Shown here in pieces: positions 1-11,110 of a stretch of DNA of 64,000 nucleotides. Origin of the DNA: Polyporus tsugae. Taxonomy: Eukaryota > Basidiomycota > Agaricomycetes > Polyporales > Polyporaceae. Location of the stretch: NCBI GenBank assembly GCA_024305745.1, contig JAHRBS010000007.1, positions 2,232,001 through 2,296,000 of the forward strand. Direction: 5' to 3'. Under the pieces are notes generated by a model. It made no database searches, was not told the DNA's origin, and worked only from the letters and a program-made list of their open reading frames with translations. A program made the position numbers and the translations under genes. Within the stretch, counting starts at the first letter, position 1, and each line of letters opens with the position of its first letter.

Positions 1-1152
1 TTGATACCAGCTTCTTTCAACGACCTTGCCCGCATGGGACTCGTCTTTCTCGATAGACGCGTCGGCCAAGAGTCGCACGTCGTCATGGACGTCAAAGTTG
101 AATAAGGGGCCAGACTTGCCGCGGGCCTTATTCACGATGAAGTCGTAAAACGCGTAGTGCTGCAGCGTTCATGAGGATAAATGCGGACAACCGAGAGCGC
201 AAGTGACGTACACCAGGGACGATCAGGTCCTCCTGTGAACAGATATCAGAACATATTCCCAGACGTGCATGGATCCCTACATACCTTCACATACATGAGG
301 TTGTCGACACTAACACTGCGCAGCTCCGGGAACTGCTGTCGGCACTTCTCGAGGAAGGTGGAGATGGTATCTCCCTTCTTGCACTACATAGCATAGCAAG
401 GATGGGCATCCCGAGTGTATGTCCCTACATGGTCAGGCGCGCAACATATGCAAAATCTGACAGAATAATTACCATCACACTCTTACGGTGTCCGCTTCCG
501 TCCCAGTACGAGTACGTGATCTCAATATCCTCTTTCTTGAGGTCCTCCTGCTTCCGCAACCACTCCTGGCGGAGTTCCTCCCGCTCTCGGCGTTCGGCCT
601 CCTCGCGCTCCCGGTCAGGCAGGAAAGAGGTATCAACCTCAGGGTTCTTGCGCGATTTAGATTTCTTTAAGAGTGGCCCATCACCATTGGGCGAGGCGGA
701 CCCGTTCTCTTCATCCTCGTCGTCGTTGAGGGCGAATGACAAAGTAGATTTGGCCGCCTTCTTGCGCTTCTTCACCTTCTTCTCCTCCCTAAACAAACAC
801 TCCACGTCCGGTGAGCAACCCGAGGCAACATACACGGACGGTGGAATATGCCACAGCCGCAAGAATTCCAGACATACTTGAGTTCGTTTGTACGCGCCGC
901 CTCGCGGGCCTTCGCCTCCTCAAGCTCCTTCCTGCGCTGCTGGAAGTCCTCAAGTCGCACGAGACCGACCGTGCTCTTCTTGAGCGTGTCCTCCATCGAG
1001 TCATTCTGGCCGACGAACCGGTTCGAGGAGGGCCTGGCCTTCTCTGTCTCCTGGATGAGCGACTGCTTCTGCCGCTCGAAGTCCTCGCGCATTTGCGTGC
1101 GCTGCTTGGTGAGCGCGTCCTCGCGGCGCCCTTCGGCTTTGCTGGTAGACAT
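1..1152 (-). CDS. FAM50/XAP5 family nuclear protein (3'-truncated by window edge)
   Basis: XAP5/FAM50 proteins are conserved nuclear factors linked to spliceosome function and chromatin. Five exons read on the minus strand: 1152-878, 788-473, 383-285, 232-212 and 159-1. All joins keep frame, and the third exon needs the donor after ATG at 473. Visible family hallmarks are a charged coiled-coil N-terminus, an acidic/lysine-rich segment, [28 protein letters not shown], and in the last exon HYAFYDFIV followed by [20 protein letters not shown] and a SHAGKVV block. The reading runs off the left edge at VERSWYQ, so roughly the last 30 residues of a typical family member are missing. The fourth exon is only 21 nt. 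The start was chosen because MSTSKAEG is the first ATG that leads into the conserved coiled coil. The gene is divergent from uS13m. Confidence 0.93.
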
Positions 1153-1329
1153 GAGGTGGAAGGAGGGAAAGGCGAGATGGCGGTTGAAAGTGAAGGAGGT
1201 GGCCAAATAGGCGCCCCAAGAGGTCTCGTGCAACGACTCGCATGATGGGCGCCTGCGCATCCGCTTCTTTCCTCCGCCCACCGGTACAGTCACTGCGTGC
1301 AGTCCACAGGCCAGAAGCCGTCTACCACC
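1153..1329. promoter_or_regulatory. Putative bidirectional promoter, FAM50 / uS13m
   Basis: Only 177 bp separate the start codons of two divergently transcribed genes, so the promoters and 5' leaders of both must lie here or overlap the coding exons. The sequence is GC-rich. I see no clear TATA box. This is inferred from spacing only. Confidence 0.45.
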
Positions 1330-1868
1330 ATGCATATCCTTGGCGTGCTTCTGCCCGAAAACCAGCTGGTGAAGGTGGGTCATATGTCTCAGGAGTAGCT
1401 CATTGTGAAGCGCGAGATTAATGACGAAGGAACCAGCATGCCTTGACACACTTCTACGGTATCGGGCAGACGACCGCCCTCCGCCTCTGCGCGCGCGTGC
1501 AGATCCACGACCGCTGCAGAGTGCGTAACCTGAACCAGTCCCAGGTGACTTCCCTCACCGCCTTCCTCTCGTCCCCCGCCAACTCCCCGCCCGTCGCCGC
1601 GCACGCCCTTGCCGCGCCGAGCTGCGTCCCACCCTCGCTGGCACAACCACTCCCGGAGAAGGTGGTCCCGGCCCCCACAGACCGCCTACGGGAGATTAAG
1701 ATCGAGTCGGACTTGCGCAGGCAGATGCGGGAGAACATCGCGCACCAGCGCATGATCGGCAGTTATGTCGGACGGAGGCACGCGATGCACCTCCCGGTCA
1801 GGGGCCAGAACACGCAGAGCAACGCACGGACGGCGAGGAAGCTCAACAGGGTCGAGCGGTACAACTAG
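1330..1868 (+). CDS. SWS2: Mitochondrial ribosomal protein uS13m (yeast Sws2 type)
   Basis: Small-subunit mitoribosomal protein of the S13 family, which contacts the head of the 30S-like subunit and the P-site region. Two exons, 1330-1374 and 1437-1868 (158 aa). The first encodes [15 protein letters not shown] and the second continues [10 protein letters not shown], the classic S13 start. Later hallmarks are [26 protein letters not shown] and a C-terminal [20 protein letters not shown]. Fungal mitochondrial members carry an insert between the two conserved halves, and here that stretch is A/P-rich (about residues 60-95). The intron has a GTGGGT donor and CAG acceptor. The downstream gap to BET3 is about 330 bp, tail to tail. 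Confidence 0.95.
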
Positions 1869-2200
1869 TCCGCTTTCTATGCACCCGTGTCCCCCCCTCT
1901 CGCTGGTGAGTCTTTGCCTCTTCCTGCCTAAATCCCCCTACCACGTCCCCCGCGTCCTGCTCGCTTCCCGTGTCTCGTGTCTCGCTTCTCAGCCCCCGCC
2001 CGTCGTCGATATGTGCGCGAAATCCGTGTCGCTGATCGATCCTCCTTTTCCCGACACAGTCATGGTTTACGCACCCTGGACCCTTGGACAACCAGGCTCT
2101 AGGCCTGCGTCTGCGAATTCCTAGATGAGCCTCGCCGCCCTATTGCCGGGGTGGTGGTGATATCATACACAGAAATTATTGTACATCCATACCGCGGTAT

Positions 2201-3040
2201 CTAGTCGTCTCCAACTGGAACCTCTTCTTCTAGGTATTTCACAAGGGTGATACGTATCTCTGTCACTTCGTCGCCCCGCAGCACGTCCGATAGGAACGTC
2301 GCAGTAACTTGCATCTGCACCTAGGAGCCGGAGGGCTCATTAATGTACGCAATAAGCACGTAAGGCTGCGAACACGCACCATCTCTAGAGCTCCTCGAAG
2401 CACGCCGCAGAGGACATTACTGAACCAGAGCCCTCCCTCGAGGGCCTCTTCTGGCAACTCAACGAACTCCGCCAGAGGATTCTCGTCAAATGTCAACGTA
2501 AAACTTGCGCCGGGAGCGTTCGCCTGCGATGGTGGCATGCTTGTCCGAGTCGGAGATGAGGGAGGTGGTTGCGCGCCGTGCGTTACATTGGGGGTGATGT
2601 TCAGGAACGACTTGAATCCGACCTGCCATTGAATTGACCGGCGCAGAGGCAAGCATGAACAAAAACGTCGACGTCAACGGATGTGCGGTATCTGCATGAA
2701 AAAAATCGCCCACACGCACCTTCGCCACGACTTCGCCGACCTCCCGGAAGTCTGCACACCGGCCGAGGCTGCTGCGGGCGAGGAAGTCCTCAATGAGGCG
2801 CGTGCCGATGTTGTAGCCCATCTTCTCGAGCTGCTTGTTGACTTCTGCGTAGTCCTCGTAGTCCTGGATGAGCTGGACGACGAGCGCGCCGTAAGTCAGG
2901 GCGAAAAGCTCTGCGTTCTGTCCCCTGAGCACGTCAGGGTCTGCCCAGATATCCCAGCTGATAAGACTGACAATCTTCTCTGTGCGGCCCTTCCAGAGGT
3001 CCTCGCCTATCGCTTTGTATTGTTTGCTTGTGGTAGCCAT
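2201..3040 (-). CDS. BET3: TRAPP complex subunit Bet3 (TRAPPC3)
   Basis: Core subunit of the TRAPP tethering complex, the guanine-exchange factor for Ypt1/Rab1 that acts in ER-Golgi and intra-Golgi traffic. Four exons (3040-2972, 2917-2720, 2622-2380, 2320-2201) close to 209 aa. Seen: TEKI joined to [47 protein letters not shown] and GRCADF; this last cysteine is the usual palmitoylated/acyl-channel residue in the family. The third exon holds [14 protein letters not shown] and [17 protein letters not shown], and the last holds VTEIRI. A P/S/T-rich insert of about 20 residues after NVTHGAQ lengthens the loop relative to yeast. The start is the only ATG before the conserved region. Confidence 0.95.
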
Positions 3041-4651
3041 TGGAGGAAGGGTTGCAAAAGAGCACTAGTATTCTGCGGACGATCTGGAGGATAGACTGAG
3101 TATGGGACGAAGGTAGTTCTGTCCCAGAAAGGCAGCCCACAGTACTGTCCTTGATGGGCGCTTAGACGCAACAGAAGCACCACTGCACCAGTGACCAGGC
3201 CCCAGTGGGGCTTGGAGTTTCGAGTCAAAAACCGAGCTTCAGGCCTCAGAAAGTTGGATTCGAGTTTCCCCATAAGGAGGAAAAGTGGCTTCTCACTAGT
3301 GCTGCAATGTGTAAAAATACGCGAGATCATGTGTATTCGAAGCAAGCATTCCCACTTGCGGGGCTGGAGTCTCTCACACCGGCTGATCCACGCGGAAGCA
3401 AGACGTCAACGTTTATTCACATTGCGAAGGGTGAGAAAGGACTGGCATCTCTCGTGCGGCGCTAAGTGTGAAGATAGAGCGGAATGTGGAAGCAAAACCC
3501 GACAAGTGGGCCACGGCGGGAAGAGCGACGGGAGAAATGACAAGATAGATCCTCGCATGCCGTTTGGGTGCGGCGGGCGAGATTCAGGTGACGACAAGGG
3601 AAGTCGAGAAACAAAACGAGGAAGTGGATGGAAGAGCAGATGACCGCAGGATGAGTACGATATCGTAGATCAGACGCAAAAGGCGGAGGATGACGCTGGA
3701 CGATCGGTCAAATTCGGTCAAGTCGATGAGATGGGATGGAGCGCACAGCGAAGATTACTCTGGACCAAGGCAAGGTGCGGAGATGCATATTGTCAGGTTT
3801 CTTGGGGAGGAATATCGCGGGTGATGACGGATGTCAGACGCGATTGTAGTAAGTAGTACGCGTCGCAGCCGTCGCTTGCGGTGGCGGATGGTTCATATGG
3901 TGATGTGGATGATGGGGTGCTCGATCACACAGGGCCGCCGATGCGATGGACAGCATTGAAGGCAAAAGGTAAAGTTGCGATGATAAAATTTTGCGGAAAA
4001 TTTAGCGACGGGACGACGATAGGAACGGCGCGGTGGTGGATGGGCACTGGTGGGGGCGGGGCGGGGCGGGGAGCAGGAGGTCGGGACTGCTACAAGCGGG
4101 TGGTCGCGGGGGGCGGGAGGGGGATAGCGTGATTAAGCCCGAGTGATGGCGGAGGAGCGGTGGTTAAAAAGGAAGGTGTTTGTGGCTGTTTGGTGGCTGC
4201 GGCTTGAGGCGTGAGGTGGACGGTGCAGCTCAGGCTGAGTCTGGTCTCGACTCGCGCGCGGATGGTCAGTCTCCTCGGCCATAGACCATTCCTCCTTCCT
4301 TTCCTTGCTTCGGACGTGCATGCGCCTCCAGCCCGTTCCGAGCACAAGCAGAGCACAAGCAAAGCACAAGTCGTCCAGACGTTCCACCGCGCCCCGATTG
4401 TCTTGATTTCTCTCTGGGTCGCTCTCCGCCTGTCTCACTTGTCTTTCCAGGTACGTGCGTCCGCCCTCCGCCCTCGCCTCGTCTTATGCCCCTCCCTACT
4501 TATCGTCTCAGACACAGGATCTTCAAGCCTTCTTCTCTTCCCTGCGATCTGCTCTCCTCACCCTCATCTCTTCTTTCTCCCGCCCATTCATCTCTCCCCC
4601 GCGTCCTCTTCCTCACTTCGTTGCGCTCCGTGATCGCCTCCGCTACAGAGC
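3041..4651. promoter_or_regulatory. Long intergenic region; upstream region of the 4652 gene
   Basis: No coding region is supported in these 1.6 kb; the open frames are short and match no family I recognise. The right third shows promoter-like composition. A G-run tract lies at 4052-4071. From about 4441 to 4640 the plus strand is strongly C/T-rich, as in many basidiomycete 5' leaders just before a start codon. The length suggests the downstream gene has an extended regulatory region or a long 5' UTR. Inferred from composition and position. Confidence 0.4.
4052..4071 (+). other. Four-run G tract, candidate G-quadruplex
   Basis: Four runs of four or five G separated by single C residues occupy 20 nt on the plus strand, about 580 bp upstream of the 4652 start codon. 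One-nucleotide loops make this a strong sequence match to the canonical G-quadruplex pattern. It could equally act as overlapping GC boxes. Only the sequence is seen; folding is inferred. Confidence 0.6.
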
Positions 4652-7600
4652 ATGTCCGCCATGCAGGAGATCCAGCCCGCTCCTCCGCTTGCACTTGACC
4701 CGCAGCAGTATCAGCAATTCTCCCAATCCGACTCACAATCCTTCGTCTCACTCGTCTCCCCCCCTCACCCCAACCCCACACTACCTCACGACTCTGCAGC
4801 CCATATGCGCGTTCCCATGCCCCCTCCGCTCTTTCAGCAGTCAATGGAGTCCAACGCGATCTCCATGCACTTACCCATTCCCTCCCTGCCACCCGACACC
4901 GACGCCGTAAACGCGATGGATGTCGTTCCCCCCGTACCCTCGCAATCGGGCTCACCAGGTGTAATCCCGGATCTGCCAACTCACTCCGCCATGTACGGCA
5001 TGGATCCTCGCCTTGCAGGCCTTGAAGCTGTTGATCCGTCCCATCCGCTTCTGTCCTCTCCGAGCGCGAACTCGGCGTCTACGAGCGCTTCGCACGCTTC
5101 ATCACCTTCATTAACGGGTGTCACCCCTTCATACTCGGCCGGTTCGTCCTCCCTCGCTTCCGCCCTTGACCACGTTGGTACTACTCGCAGCCGTTCAGAT
5201 TCCGTAGCCTCGCCCCCTAATTTGACCGCGTCAGGTTCAGATATGGGCTTCCCCTCTGCTGGAAGTGGCCCTCCGACCACCGTCCACGAGTCTGGGTTCC
5301 AGTTCCCACCTCCCGGCTTCGAGAACCCCTTGCAGGCCAGTAATGAACCTGTGCAAGATGTGCCTGGAGGTGCACATCTCATGGTCCTAGGAGACATGCT
5401 GAAGAAGTGCGTCTGGCCTTTGCTCTTCATTGGACTTTGTTAATGAGACCGCGTGTCCTTCTCCTTGCCTTTCTGTAGCATCGCGCGAACTGCAAACTCC
5501 GGCAGTGAAGCGTGTTCCATGGGTCAGGGTGGTAACGCGACCGAGATTGTTTCTGTGCTCAAGAAAAATGTACTGCTTGTCGCGGAACTCGTTGCGGCCA
5601 TGCAGCTGAGCGACCCATCAGCCGCTGGGTCACCGAGTCTCTCCCTAGGCCCAGGCTATTCATTGTCACTCAGTGTGAGCTCTGTACCTGCTCCTGTGGC
5701 TGGCGCCATGAATATCGAGCAGCAACCTGCAGCTCAGCAGCAGCAAACACCACCAAGTTTAAATAACCTGCCTTCCGGTGGATCGATGGACCCAAATACC
5801 ATGTCCGACAGTTCAGACTCGTCGCGCAAACGATGTGCTTCGTCGGTTGCGGGAAACCGGGTGGCGAAGGCGATGAAGCTTGAACCCCAGGACGAAGCGC
5901 CGCCCCTCCAAATATCGTCATCCACCGGTGTACCGCCGCCTATGCACCCCTCGACACACTTCTCGTACACCTATCCCCTCTCCAACGCGCCTCCCCCGTT
6001 GACTTCGGTCGCTGACATGTCAGCAGTACCCCCGCCGCTGTCGTCCGCCGGCACCCTATCCAGCTCCCGCCCACCTAGCTCTAACGGTCTTCCTCCCCCG
6101 CTACCGCTAGGCATGCCCCTCGACGCGACCCAGCAGCTTGTATCATCGATGCATGGCGCCATTCCTGTGGAGTCCATCTCGTCGATCCCGCACTCACCAG
6201 ACTTCGTCTCGCCGCCATCTGCGACGTCGGGTGCCTTGACTAGCCCGCCTGGGTTTATCCCGCCTGGAAGTGTTTGGTCTGATAACCGTATTCCTATGTC
6301 TTGTCAGTGCCATTGTTCACTTTCCGCTGGTTCAATTCTCACCGTTGATGCTACAGTGTCCAACGCCGTGCCTGTCGCCGGTCCCTCGACGTTACCCTAC
6401 AACATGACCATGTACTCGCCAACGCGGAGCACTCACCTACAGCAGGCACCGATGAACACAGCGTCAGCAACACTGGGCCGTGCTTCACGGTCAGCGTCGA
6501 TGTCGCATCTACACGGGAACCCGTTCGCGCAAGTACCGGACGGCGTGTCGCATCCCACGATGTATGAGTCGACGACGCAGTCGCGGCCATCGACGTCGGG
6601 ACGGTACAGTCCGCGCCCGGAGTCGCCAGACTACGAATATGATGATGGGAGGGACTCAGATGACGAGGGCGAGCAGCAATCCCAGTACGCATCTTTGGGA
6701 CAGAGTTTAGGTGTGCCTCATGCTAAGAGTGAATCTAGTCCCGAGGGCCTCGTGAACGGAACAACGCGTAGCCATGCCGGCCAGCGGCGGATGAGCCGTA
6801 CTTCGCCCTCAAACGAGGGTGGCAGCTCTGGCCACGGAAACGAGGTGCCGCAGGAGTATCGGACCGATGTCGAGCGCATTTTCTTTGAGTTCTTGAATTC
6901 GATCTGTTCCAATCGTACGTATCGCTTGCCACGGTGCCCACGTCGGCACTGCCCCCCATTCTTGCGTAGTGGCGCTATCGCTGAACCGCGTGCACTTTGT
7001 GCTCCACAGTGGATGCTACGGATTCCAAGGGTGAGCCGATCCATCAGACGCTCATGGCGAAGAAGATGCAGCGCTTGGATGAGTCGCCCGACTTCCGACC
7101 CTTCAAGTTCCGGATACAAGCTTTCACTAACGCCTTCTTGGAAGAGGTAACTTCTTAATTTTGGTGCCCGGTATCGGTGCATTGAATACGTTTACGTTGT
7201 ACAGCTCGCTCGACAAGGTTATCCCGAGGAAAAGATTCCCATGAAAAAGGCGAGTGATAGCAACAATGGCTCAGCTAACTGTCGGCATGTCATCTGACAT
7301 AAGGCGTCGCCGACACGGCATAACACAGATCAGGAACTTCTTGTGGAACCAACCCTACATCTCGCGGTTCAACGAAGAGGGTAAGAAGTCAAAGTCAAAA
7401 GGCAATCACATTTGGCACGTCGACGGGAAAAGGTCCGAGGGCGGATGGACGTTCCGACCATTCAGGCGAAAGCTTGCTGGAACACCGCCGGGGGTGGCAT
7501 ACGTCGGCCTACGATGGACGTGGACGCCGAGGATATGGGACCCGCAAGCGTCGCGCGCGAACATGCCCGTCAGCTACAACTCGCCCGCACTCCCGCCGTG

Positions 7601-8635
7601 GCTAGTGTGGAAAGAAGACTCGCTGACCGGGATCCCCCCGCCGGAGGCGCAGAGCTGCGACGTTACGGTGGAAGCGAGGGTGCGTTCTCGTGTGCGTGTG
7701 ACCGAATTAAGAGCGGTTCTGACCCCCGGATGTAGTTCATACAGGATGGGAAGGAGGAGCTGCTTACGCACACGGTGCACATCACCATCGCTCCCATGGC
7801 CGCCGTCGACTCCACGTTCACGCCATCTCGGCGACCCTCGCTTGTTGGCGACATACACAATCCTCGTCGGATGTTGAGCGATTCGATCGTCTCTGGAGTG
7901 TCGCAGCCGCCGACTCAGAGGTCCGTTCCGAGACAAGCTCCTCTCGTTCTACCGAGCTGACTGGTGCTGCCCCCCAGACTAACAATGCGTGGACCACTCG
8001 TCCCCGCTCCGGCGCCCGTGGTAGCGCCCGAATCTCAGGTCGTACAAGTGTTGACCACTGCCGCGCAGCGTGTCGCGCAAGAGGCACAATCGCAGGTTGT
8101 GGCTTCGCCAAACGAAGTTGGGCCGGAACTGCAAGCGTTGGCGAAGCAGCAGCACGTCCTCACTGTCACGGCCCAAGCCATCAGCTCAAAGATGGCAGGC
8201 GAGGTGCCCGAAGGCGCTGTCGCGCAATCGAACGCTCTCACAGCAGCAGCTCAACAAGTCGTCCTCCAGGCTGCGCGTCAGGTTGTGGCGGATCGCACCG
8301 TCGCGGCCGCATCATCGGGGTTCTCGCCTGCGGTCGCCGCGAGTGCGGTGCCTCAGGTTACGGTCAAGGAGGTCTCGGTCGCGACGCAATCCGCGGTTGC
8401 GCAGGCGGTGGACATGGTCGGGCCTCTGTCCAGCGAGGTCGACGTCCTGATGACAGCGAAGTCGCTGCTCCAGCAGCAGACACGCGCCACTCCTGCCCTC
8501 ATCGACCCCACACGTCCACATTCCACAGGGAGCTCGCCCCAGGTCTCATACGATTTGTCAACAGCGCCTCAGGTTCCCATTCCAATGCCGCAGTCGATAG
8601 CACTACCACCGCCGGGTGCGGTGTACTATTCATAA
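4652..8635 (+). CDS. Large S/P/Q-rich nuclear regulator-like protein, family not recognised
   Basis: Seven exons (4652-5406, 5479-6914, 7010-7146, 7205-7249, 7329-7679, 7736-7920, 7978-8635) close exactly to 1,188 aa. The first 730 residues are low complexity, rich in S, P, Q and T, with many PPPL-type motifs and an acidic DYEYDDGRDSDDEGEQQ patch. The core looks conserved: YRTDVERIFFEFLNSICSN, DSPDFRPF-like FKFRIQAFTNAF, IPMKK/IRNFLWNQPYISRFNEE, GKKSKSKGNHIW, then GVAYVGLRWTWTPRIWDPQ and SCDVTVEARF, ending in SRRPSLVGDIHNPRR. The last exon is A/Q/V-rich. Intron 4 starts with GC instead of GT. A further in-frame intron at about 6288-6356 is possible. The composition suggests a transcription or chromatin regulator, but I cannot name the family. 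Confidence 0.75.
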
Positions 8636-9502
8636 GACTCTGGGTTTCGTGCGTCTGGGACTTTGCGCACCCTATTAAGTATCTTATGCTGGCGATATTG
8701 GGTTCTACGTCCGCGGCGCACGAACACACACTCGCGTAATACGGCATTCCCTCCTCTCTCCTAGATGGCGTTGTGTCGGAGGTTGTCGTTGCTCTGTGTA
8801 TGCGCCGTCGCGTTTGTGTCGATAGTTTATTTAGAAGCTTGCTCTCAGTGCTGTGAACGTGTATGTTTACTCTCCCCTCTTCCCGCATCATCGCAATCTA
8901 TAGGCTGGCCTCAGCGCTATCCCCCGCCCCAACTCAAGCATATTATGAATCACATAGGCACTGGTACACGTTATTGATCTGGTCGGATGACACCATATGC
9001 ATTTCGTCACGGCGTAGCATATTTTCGTTAACGTTCTCGGTTACATCTGTACATCAAACAACTCATTTTTCGTTTCCTTCTCTTTGCATTGACCCATTGA
9101 CCCTGAAGCTTGAAGGCCTGAAGCTTGAAGCTTGAAGCCTGACCCTTCCGGGGCAAATTTGGGAGCGGTCTTTCCGACCCTCTGGCGATGTCCGCCACAC
9201 GCCCAGGCAAGCAGCCGTCACACGTAAATATAACCGTTGAGCTATCGTCACGATTCGCATCCGCGTCACGAGTAATATTCGCCCTGTCTGAGGCTGTCGA
9301 CAGCTAAGTAAGGACAGCTGTTGCTGGCACCATCTTCGATCGAAGTCCATCAGTCACTGATATTGAAACGTTGTACCAAACATCCACCGTGGCGCGATCG
9401 GTCGCATTCGCAACAAAGGAGCTATCAGTGGCATCACAGAGTTGGAGTACGACGACAACATTTTGTGTATGCCTGACCTTTCGTCACCTCCTCGTCGTGT
9501 CG
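8636..9502. other. Intergenic region, tail to tail
   Basis: About 870 bp between the 3' ends of the 4652 gene and the minus-strand gene at 9503. I see no gene. It contains the AAGCTTGA repeat cluster at 9102-9142; the rest is probably 3' UTR sequence from both sides. Confidence 0.5.
9102..9142. repeat. Tandem CTGAAGCTTGAAG-type repeat
   Basis: Four imperfect copies of a 7-bp unit around the palindrome AAGCTT (CTGAAGCTTGAAGG, then CTGAAGCTTGAAGCTTGAAG). Related short clusters occur at 33351-33372 and 55346-55367, always in non-coding DNA. Confidence 0.7.
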
Positions 9503-10583
9503 CTACTCCTCATGCAGCTTCTGGAGGCCTATGCGGATGACCGCAAACTGGAATTCGGTGATCCGGTCCTCCTTAACCCATCCACGCAGGAAGGGCGTCA
9601 TGCTGGTGCCGGTGAGCGCTTGGAGCTCTTTGGCGTTCGTGACGCCCTGCGCCCGGAACAGCAAGAGAAGGGCGGGCTGGGGCGGGGTGAGTGAGTTGAG
9701 GAAGGTGAGGATCAAACGTAAACCCGGGTCATCGGCGGACTCGGGTTTCTCGATCATGCGCTTGCCGCCGGCAGTACAAGTAAGTTACCAGTAATAGGTC
9801 GGGTGTTCGTCGGTGAGGCCCCGTCACGGTAGCGGGGGATGCTCGATTTGGTCGACTGAGCGGAATTTACCTGAGAGGCGGACGGAGCCTGGCTGGGGGA
9901 AGGCTTCGATCGGTCCGCCACCATCTGCTGTGAGGTCAGCTCGTCAGTTGGCCAGCCGGTGGCGACAATTGTGTGTTTGTGGCTCACGGGTTGTGTAGAA
10001 CTCGGTGCGGTGTTTGGCTCTTCTCGCCGCCCTGACGTGGAGCTCTTCACCTGTTTAATAAATTGGTCAGTATTCACTCAAGTCTGAAGCACCGAGGGAA
10101 GCACAAACCATATGCTTGGTCCACGAAACTAAGCCTAGGCTCTTCCGGCGATTGTCGCCCTTCCGCTGGCGATGTGCCCTGACGATGAAGGCCACCGGCC
10201 AGGCATCCTCGTAGGATTCAATCAGTGTAGGATGCACTTTTTGTACCTATATATCAGAAAGATCAGTTCCCTGTATAGTCCTGGAGTCGATGCAGACTAA
10301 CCCGTTCGAGAAACGACAACCAGGGGCCTGTGCGTGGTCCCACACGCACACCATCCATTCGATGCTCATGCTTGTCATAAAGCTTGGCAACATCGGACTG
10401 TCGGAACTAGCGTTAACGTCTCTGTTGATTTTAGACAGAGATACTTAGTCAACATACCACGATGCAACAGTACATGTTCCTTTGTTCTACTGATCCCGAA
10501 AGCCTCATCGAGGTTGCGAGGCCTTGACTGTCTGCAGGGAGAAGGGGCAGTCCGCGTCGCTTGGGTCGAGGAATCTGAGCCAT
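9503..10583 (-). CDS. Hypothetical protein, 268 aa
   Basis: I do not recognise the family. Five exons on the minus strand (10583-10458, 10406-10302, 10246-10109, 10050-9871, 9760-9503) all have good splice sites and close in frame. The N-terminal half is well ordered: IPRPKRRGLPLL, NMYCCIVFRQSDVAKLYDKH, RTGPWLSFLERVQKVHPTL and YEDAWPVAFIVRAHRQRKG. A basic spacer and an S/Q/P-rich linker follow (about residues 125-185). The C-terminal 85 residues look helical, with LLLLFRAQGVTNAKELQAL and FLRGWVKEDRITEFQFAVI. No signal peptide or membrane segment is visible. The start MAQIPRP is preferred because it opens the longest in-frame first exon. The last intron uses an AAG acceptor, so that junction is the least certain. 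Confidence 0.65.
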
Positions 10584-10957
10584 CTGGCTGCGTGGATGTC
10601 TGGGGAGGCGAAGAGGAGCTTGGGGGTTGGGGACAAGGAAGTTGGGTCTCAGGCCTGCCGCCGACCAGGATGACAGTGTGCCGCTAATACATGTCCCACA
10701 CTTGGAAGATCACCTTGAGTTCAGTATGAAGGGGCTCGATGGAAGAGAAGTGTCAAAGCAACGCATGGAGCAGTCATGTTGACTCTTGGACACAAGCTCA
10801 AGCTCAAGTGAGGAAGAGACAGGGAAGAGAAGGAGGTGCGTGACGGCAGAGTCCTCCTGAATCTTGACTCGGAGCCGGCAGAAACTGAGCCGCGATGAGT
10901 CTCTGGCCCGGGCAAGTCTCTGGCTGGTCACTTGAAGCTTAGGTGCTGGTGACCGTC

Positions 10958-10985
10958 TTAGCCTCAGCCTCAGCCTCAGCCTCCG
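10958..10985. repeat. (CAGCCT)n hexanucleotide repeat
   Basis: Four near-perfect units of CAGCCT/TCAGCC lie about 130-150 bp upstream of the BUD23 start codon, within its probable promoter or 5' leader. Confidence 0.6.
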
Positions 10986-11110
10986 GCACGTGTCCGCGTC
11001 TTGCACGTGGCCAGCCTTTTTTTTTTCCGTCCTGCGCCAAGTTAGTAGCCGTGCACTTCAAACTACGACCGTGCAGAGCGACTCGTAAAACATCGTTCAC
11101 GCACACCGCC

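Noticed and set aside
402..881. Plus-strand 159-codon Ser/Arg-rich open frame
   Set aside because: It is the antisense shadow of the acidic/lysine-rich FAM50 exon; the minus-strand reading matches the family.
10943..11110. N-terminal extension of Bud23 (A/S-rich) in frame with MSRPE
   Set aside because: It is the translated (GCCTCA)n repeat and a T-run; family members start at the MSRPE position.
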